The notes under the pieces were generated by a model that worked only from the letters and a program-made list of their open reading frames with translations, did not search any database and was not told where the DNA came from. A stretch of 64,000 nucleotides of DNA from Cardiobacteriaceae bacterium TAE3-ERU3 (lineage in GTDB: Bacteria > Pseudomonadota > Gammaproteobacteria > Cardiobacteriales > Cardiobacteriaceae). This document shows positions 60,619-64,000 of the stretch, one piece after another. Made by a program: the position numbers and the translations under genes. Each line of letters begins with the position of its first letter. Positions within the stretch are counted from its first letter, which is position 1. Where the stretch lies: positions 186,001-250,000 of the forward strand of contig JAHUUI010000002.1 in assembly GCA_019218315.1 (NCBI GenBank), given 5' to 3'.

Positions 60619-61983
60619 TCAGCCTTTGTTATCGTAAGGGTTATGCTTATCCCTAAAGCTGATACGCACAGGTGTACCGTCAAGCTTAAAATGTTTGCGG
60701 AAAAATTTACTCAGATATTGTTCATAAGTCGATGGAACATTGGTAGTTCGCGAACCATGAATAATGATATGAGGTGGGTTACGCCCGCCCTGATGCGCAT
60801 ATTGCAACTTAATCGGATAGCCATTAACCAATGGCGGTTGATGGCGCTTATAAGCCAGCTTGAGTGCCTCACTCAGTTTATTGGTTGATAATTCCGTCAT
60901 AGCTGCATGATAAGCGGACTTTACAGCTGGCAGCAGTTGGCGAATATTACTTCCATGAAGAGCCGAGATAAAAAATACCTTGGCATAATCGACAAAGCGC
61001 AGCTTGCGTTCAAATTGAATTTTTACCTGCTCACGATCATGCTCACTTAGGTGATCCCATTTATTGATTGCAATCACCAATGCTCGACCACGCTTAACGA
61101 TTTCACCAAGTAAATGAGCATCCTGATCAGTCACGCCTTCATGTGCATCAAGTAACAGCAAAACCACATTAGCACGCTCTATCGCATCAAGCGTCTTAAC
61201 AACACTAAACTTCTCAACCTTATCCTGCACTCTCGCACGGCGACGAATACCGGCTGTATCTATGAGTGTAAACGTTTCACCATCTTGATCTGTATAAGCT
61301 ATCGAAATAGCATCCCTCGTTGTCCCTGCGACGGGGCTAGCAACAAGGCGATCTTCACCAATCAAGCGATTAAGTAACGTAGACTTCCCTGCGTTCGGTC
61401 GCCCGACTACTGCAAGCGCAATTCCGTCTTCAGATGAGCTCTCAGTATGGAACTCATCATCAGTCAAAAAATGATCCTCACCGAGTTCATCAAGCTTCGC
61501 CGTAATAAGCTCACTCAATTTGCGCAATCCACGACGATGTTCAGCTGCTATGGCAACCATGTCACCAAAGCCTAGCGTATAAAAATCAGCCATAACAACA
61601 TCAGGATCTGCGAAATCTGTTTTGTTCACCGCAACGATCAGTGGCTTGCGAATTTTACGTAATTCCTGAACAATTTGATCATCAACGGCATTTAGCCCAT
61701 CTCGACCATCAAGCACCAAGACAACAACATCTGCTTCTTCCACAGCCGCTCTTGCCTGACTGTCCACACGATAATCGATTTCAGCCTCTTCATCACGCAA
61801 CAACCCACCTGTATCAACGATGCGGCACTGGCGGTCATTTAAAACGGCGCTGCCATAATTTCTATCGCGAGTCAGCCCCGGCATATCACTGACGATTGAA
61901 TCTCTCGTTCTCGTCAGCGCGTTAAAAAGTGTTGATTTACCGACATTAGGTCGACCAACCAAAGCAATCAGAGGCAAACGCAT
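60619..61983 (-). CDS. der: Ribosome-assembly GTPase Der
   Basis: 454 residues from the ATG giving MRLPLIALVGRPNVGKST; an upstream ATG at 62052 would add a 23-residue polar extension and sit five bases after bamB, so it cannot be excluded. Two tandem G domains, each with its own GRPNxGKST, DTxG and NKxD (NKTD in the first, NKWD in the second), and a C-terminal KH-like domain. It acts in 50S assembly. Confidence 0.94.
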   Translation of the reverse strand: MRLPLIALVGRPNVGKSTLFNALTRTRDSIVSDMPGLTRDRNYGSAVLNDRQCRIVDTGGLLRDEEAEIDYRVDSQARAAVEEADVVVLVLDGRDGLNAVDDQIVQELRKIRKPLIVAVNKTDFADPDVVMADFYTLGFGDMVAIAAEHRRGLRKLSELITAKLDELGEDHFLTDDEFHTESSSEDGIALAVVGRPNAGKSTLLNRLIGEDRLVASPVAGTTRDAISIAYTDQDGETFTLIDTAGIRRRARVQDKVEKFSVVKTLDAIERANVVLLLLDAHEGVTDQDAHLLGEIVKRGRALVIAINKWDHLSEHDREQVKIQFERKLRFVDYAKVFFISALHGSNIRQLLPAVKSAYHAAMTELSTNKLSEALKLAYKRHQPPLVNGYPIKLQYAHQGGRNPPHIIIHGSRTTNVPSTYEQYLSKFFRKHFKLDGTPVRISFRDKHNPYDNKG

Positions 61984-62057
61984 CTGAGGTTCTTTTCTTT
62001 CCCAGCCAATCGCCTGATCGGTCCCATCTATGGATTCTGTCATATTACTCATTCATT

Positions 62058-63215
62058 TTATTGTGGCTGTACAGCAACGACGTCGCCATCAGCAAGTTGC
62101 CAAACAATAGCGCTTTGGCCAATGTAAGGGGCGCCAAGCGCATTGGTATCGCCAATACGCGTTTGGCCAATCAAATTTCCATTGTTGATATTGAGCCAAT
62201 GAAGGTAGCCTTCACCATCGACGCTACCAACTCGCCCAGGGATCGCTACCATAGGGGAAAGATAACGGCCTTCTAGTTGGTCATTATGCCAACGGATATC
62301 ACCATCACGCTGATTTATGGCATAGATATGATCGATACCATCGTGCAAAAAAAGCGCATCCGGGGACATTGCAAAATCATCTGCAGTGGACACTTGAGGT
62401 TGAGACCAAACTACCTGACCACTTTGCAGATCTACAGCAAATGTATTGGCCTGATAGGCTGAACCAAACATAATTCCTTGATTGATTTTTGGTGTTGCAT
62501 CGATATCTACCAAGCGCTGTATATCATTATATCCTTCACCAACCGCTACGCGCTGCTCTGCGACAGGGAAGCCAGATGCCTGATCAAGAACAATAAGTCG
62601 ACCGCTGTCAGTCGTGATAATCACCACACCACCGCCCACAACCGGTTCAGCATAACCCCTAACGCTGAGTTGTGGCTCACCGATTCTATACTGCCAACGC
62701 TGGGTGCCATCTGTAGTGCTATAAGCATAAATACTGCCTTCACCAGTACGCACAATCACCATATCCCCAGCCAATGCAGGACGCGCCAAAACAGCACCGC
62801 CTACATTTGTACGCCACGTAATACTGCCATCGCTGCTATTGAGTGCCAGTAATTCTCCATTGCGTGTAGCAGCAAAAAGCTGCCCATTACCATAGCGAAC
62901 ACCAGCTGTAATTTCTAGATCCAAATCGCGGCTAAACTTTTTGCTCCCACTGCGTAAATCATATGCTGCCAAAATGCCATCAGCACTGATCGCATAAACC
63001 GTATCAGCGCTACCATCTGGAGCAAGTGCAAGTGAAGCTGTATCACCACCCTCACCAAGGCTATCTGACCAAAGCACAGCTGTTTGAAGACTCGCATCTA
63101 TTGCAGGCAAAGGCTTTGCAGCTGGTCTATTGTCTTCACCGAGGAAGAAATTGGCAGGTGAACAAGCACTCATTAGTGCTGCGCACACCATCAATGGTAA
63201 AACGGAAATACGCAT
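62058..63215 (-). CDS. bamB: Outer-membrane assembly lipoprotein BamB
   Basis: 385 residues from the ATG with AAGGAG eight bases upstream. Lipobox MSAC (Cys18), then an eight-bladed PQQ-like beta propeller with repeated blade motifs such as LLALNSSDGSITWRTNVGG and IYAYSTTDGTQRWQYRIG. BamB binds BamA in the outer-membrane protein insertion machine. It starts one base after the yfgM stop. Confidence 0.94.
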   Translation of the reverse strand: MRISVLPLMVCAALMSACSPANFFLGEDNRPAAKPLPAIDASLQTAVLWSDSLGEGGDTASLALAPDGSADTVYAISADGILAAYDLRSGSKKFSRDLDLEITAGVRYGNGQLFAATRNGELLALNSSDGSITWRTNVGGAVLARPALAGDMVIVRTGEGSIYAYSTTDGTQRWQYRIGEPQLSVRGYAEPVVGGGVVIITTDSGRLIVLDQASGFPVAEQRVAVGEGYNDIQRLVDIDATPKINQGIMFGSAYQANTFAVDLQSGQVVWSQPQVSTADDFAMSPDALFLHDGIDHIYAINQRDGDIRWHNDQLEGRYLSPMVAIPGRVGSVDGEGYLHWLNINNGNLIGQTRIGDTNALGAPYIGQSAIVWQLADGDVVAVQPQ

Positions 63216-63216
63216 A

Positions 63217-63849
63217 TTATTTCTCCTTCTCAGTATTAACGGCAAGTTCACCTTCTAGTGCTGCGACTTGAGCTTGAATAAACCCTGACTCATCCGGATT
63301 ATCACGCAAAGCTTGCTTATACGCATCCAAAGCTGCTTGTTGCTCTCCTTGGTTCTGCGCGATAACTGCATTTAACAACGGAATTTGACGTTCGTATGCA
63401 CTGCCTTTGAGTGCCTGCAATGTTTGCTTTGCAGCACTGTAGTCTTGCTTGGTGATATGTATTTGTGCCAATTGCCAGTTTGCCGTCTGAGAAACTAGCG
63501 CATCATCACTTTTTGCAGCCAAATCATAATAATTTTGTGCTTTATCCAGCTGATTGTCATTGCTATACGCAGCCGCCATCAACAGTGAAGCAAGAGGCTT
63601 AAGATTTCCATCTTCGATTTTTGCATAGGTTGCCTCAGCCTTATCCAGCTCATCAGCAGCCACTGCTTCGTTCAACGCAATTACTTGAGCAGATACTTCG
63701 CCAGCAATATGCTGTTGTTTATTCTTCCACCATTCGTATCCTGCAATCACAACAATTGCCAGGACAATGCCGCCGATGATCGCTAGCCCATAACGCTGTA
63801 ACCACGCTCTGACCAACTCCCCTGTTTCTTCATCTGTACGGTCAATCAT
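63217..63849 (-). CDS. yfgM: YfgM family TPR membrane protein
   Basis: 210 residues: a short cytosolic start, one membrane helix (about 22-42), then TPR-like helical repeats in the periplasm. TGELVRAWLQRYGLAIIGGIV is the family N-terminus. E. coli YfgM associates with the SecYEG translocon and PpiD as a chaperone for exported proteins. It lies between hisS and bamB in the usual order. Confidence 0.9.
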   Translation of the reverse strand: MIDRTDEETGELVRAWLQRYGLAIIGGIVLAIVVIAGYEWWKNKQQHIAGEVSAQVIALNEAVAADELDKAEATYAKIEDGNLKPLASLLMAAAYSNDNQLDKAQNYYDLAAKSDDALVSQTANWQLAQIHITKQDYSAAKQTLQALKGSAYERQIPLLNAVIAQNQGEQQAALDAYKQALRDNPDESGFIQAQVAALEGELAVNTEKEK

Positions 63850-64000
63850 TCTCTACTCCTTGTAATACCTCGACCAAGCCCGCTTCGCTGTGTTGGGTTT
63901 GCTCACCAGTACGTAGGTTTTTTAATGTCACTACGCCCTCAGCACGCTCGCCATCGCCCATTATCATTGCAAAAATTGCACCTGATTGATCGGCTTTTTT
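63842..64000 (-). CDS. hisS: Histidyl-tRNA synthetase, C-terminal end only
   Basis: 52 residues before a TGA that overlaps the yfgM start by eight bases; the frame is open to the right edge. KKADQSGAIFAMIMGDGE and GVVTLKNLRTGEQ are the closing strands of the anticodon-binding domain of HisS. The order hisS-yfgM-bamB-der confirms the identity. Confidence 0.88.
   Translation of the reverse strand, partial: KKADQSGAIFAMIMGDGERAEGVVTLKNLRTGEQTQHSEAGLVEVLQGVEND

Overview
The window is a dense stretch of bacterial chromosome with about 64 protein genes and almost no accessory DNA. I see no tRNA, rRNA, insertion sequence, prophage or CRISPR array. All recognisable products are typical of a Gram-negative gammaproteobacterium: the Bam, Tam, Mla, Pqi, Lap and PBP1B envelope machinery, RpoH, Fur, CmoM, RhlB, a BolA/IbaG pair and the order der-bamB-yfgM-hisS. 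Base composition looks close to balanced. The small, mixed operons would fit an order such as Cardiobacteriales, but that placement is a guess from gene content.

Layout. 1-8.8 kb (minus strand): a membrane-anchored GTPase cut by the left edge, a hotdog thioesterase, tsaB and the helicase yoaA, then a TPR lipoprotein next to the PBP1B gene, thyA and lgt. 8.9-14.4 kb (minus): lapA-lapB-pyrF-pssA, an unrecognised gene with HolD-like traits, an SH3/coiled-coil membrane protein and class I aldolase fbaB, closed by a terminator. 14.6-23.6 kb: dapB, an Smr-domain gene on the plus strand, and carbon metabolism and proteolysis genes prc-tkt-gapA-pgk with cobB and a DUF423 gene. 23.7-27 kb (plus): hisN, ftsY-rpoH and fur, closed by a bidirectional terminator. 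27.1-46.7 kb (minus): a run of 17 same-strand genes, ygdI-metF-murJ-tamA-tamB-EVE-mlaFEDCB-ibaG-murA-hisG-hisD-hisC-nif3. 46.9-55.2 kb: rhlB, the branched-chain amino acid operon ilvI-ilvH-ilvC with a DUF2799 lipoprotein, cmoM, a DUF455 ferritin-like gene, a short PqiA-like gene and yqiB. 55.3-60.2 kb (plus): apt, yccA and a pqiABC operon in which PqiA is split into two overlapping genes. 60.2-64 kb (minus): hisS (cut by the right edge)-yfgM-bamB-der-bolA.

How the genes fit together. The dominant theme is envelope building and lipid traffic. Three inter-membrane lipid transport systems (Mla, TamAB, Pqi) lie within 28 kb, beside phospholipid synthesis (pssA), lipoprotein modification (lgt), lipopolysaccharide control (lapAB), the lipid II flippase (murJ), murA, PBP1B and BamB. 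The histidine pathway is represented by hisG, hisD, hisC and hisN; the isoleucine/valine pathway by ilvI, ilvH and ilvC.

Most unusual observations: TamB is 2043 residues, far above the roughly 1260 of E. coli, because of a tandem array of modules spaced at exactly 675 bp; its partner TamA carries a lipoprotein signal peptide with a good lipobox; PqiA is encoded as two overlapping half-genes; and a TPR lipoprotein resembling the PBP1B activator LpoP sits directly after the PBP1B gene.
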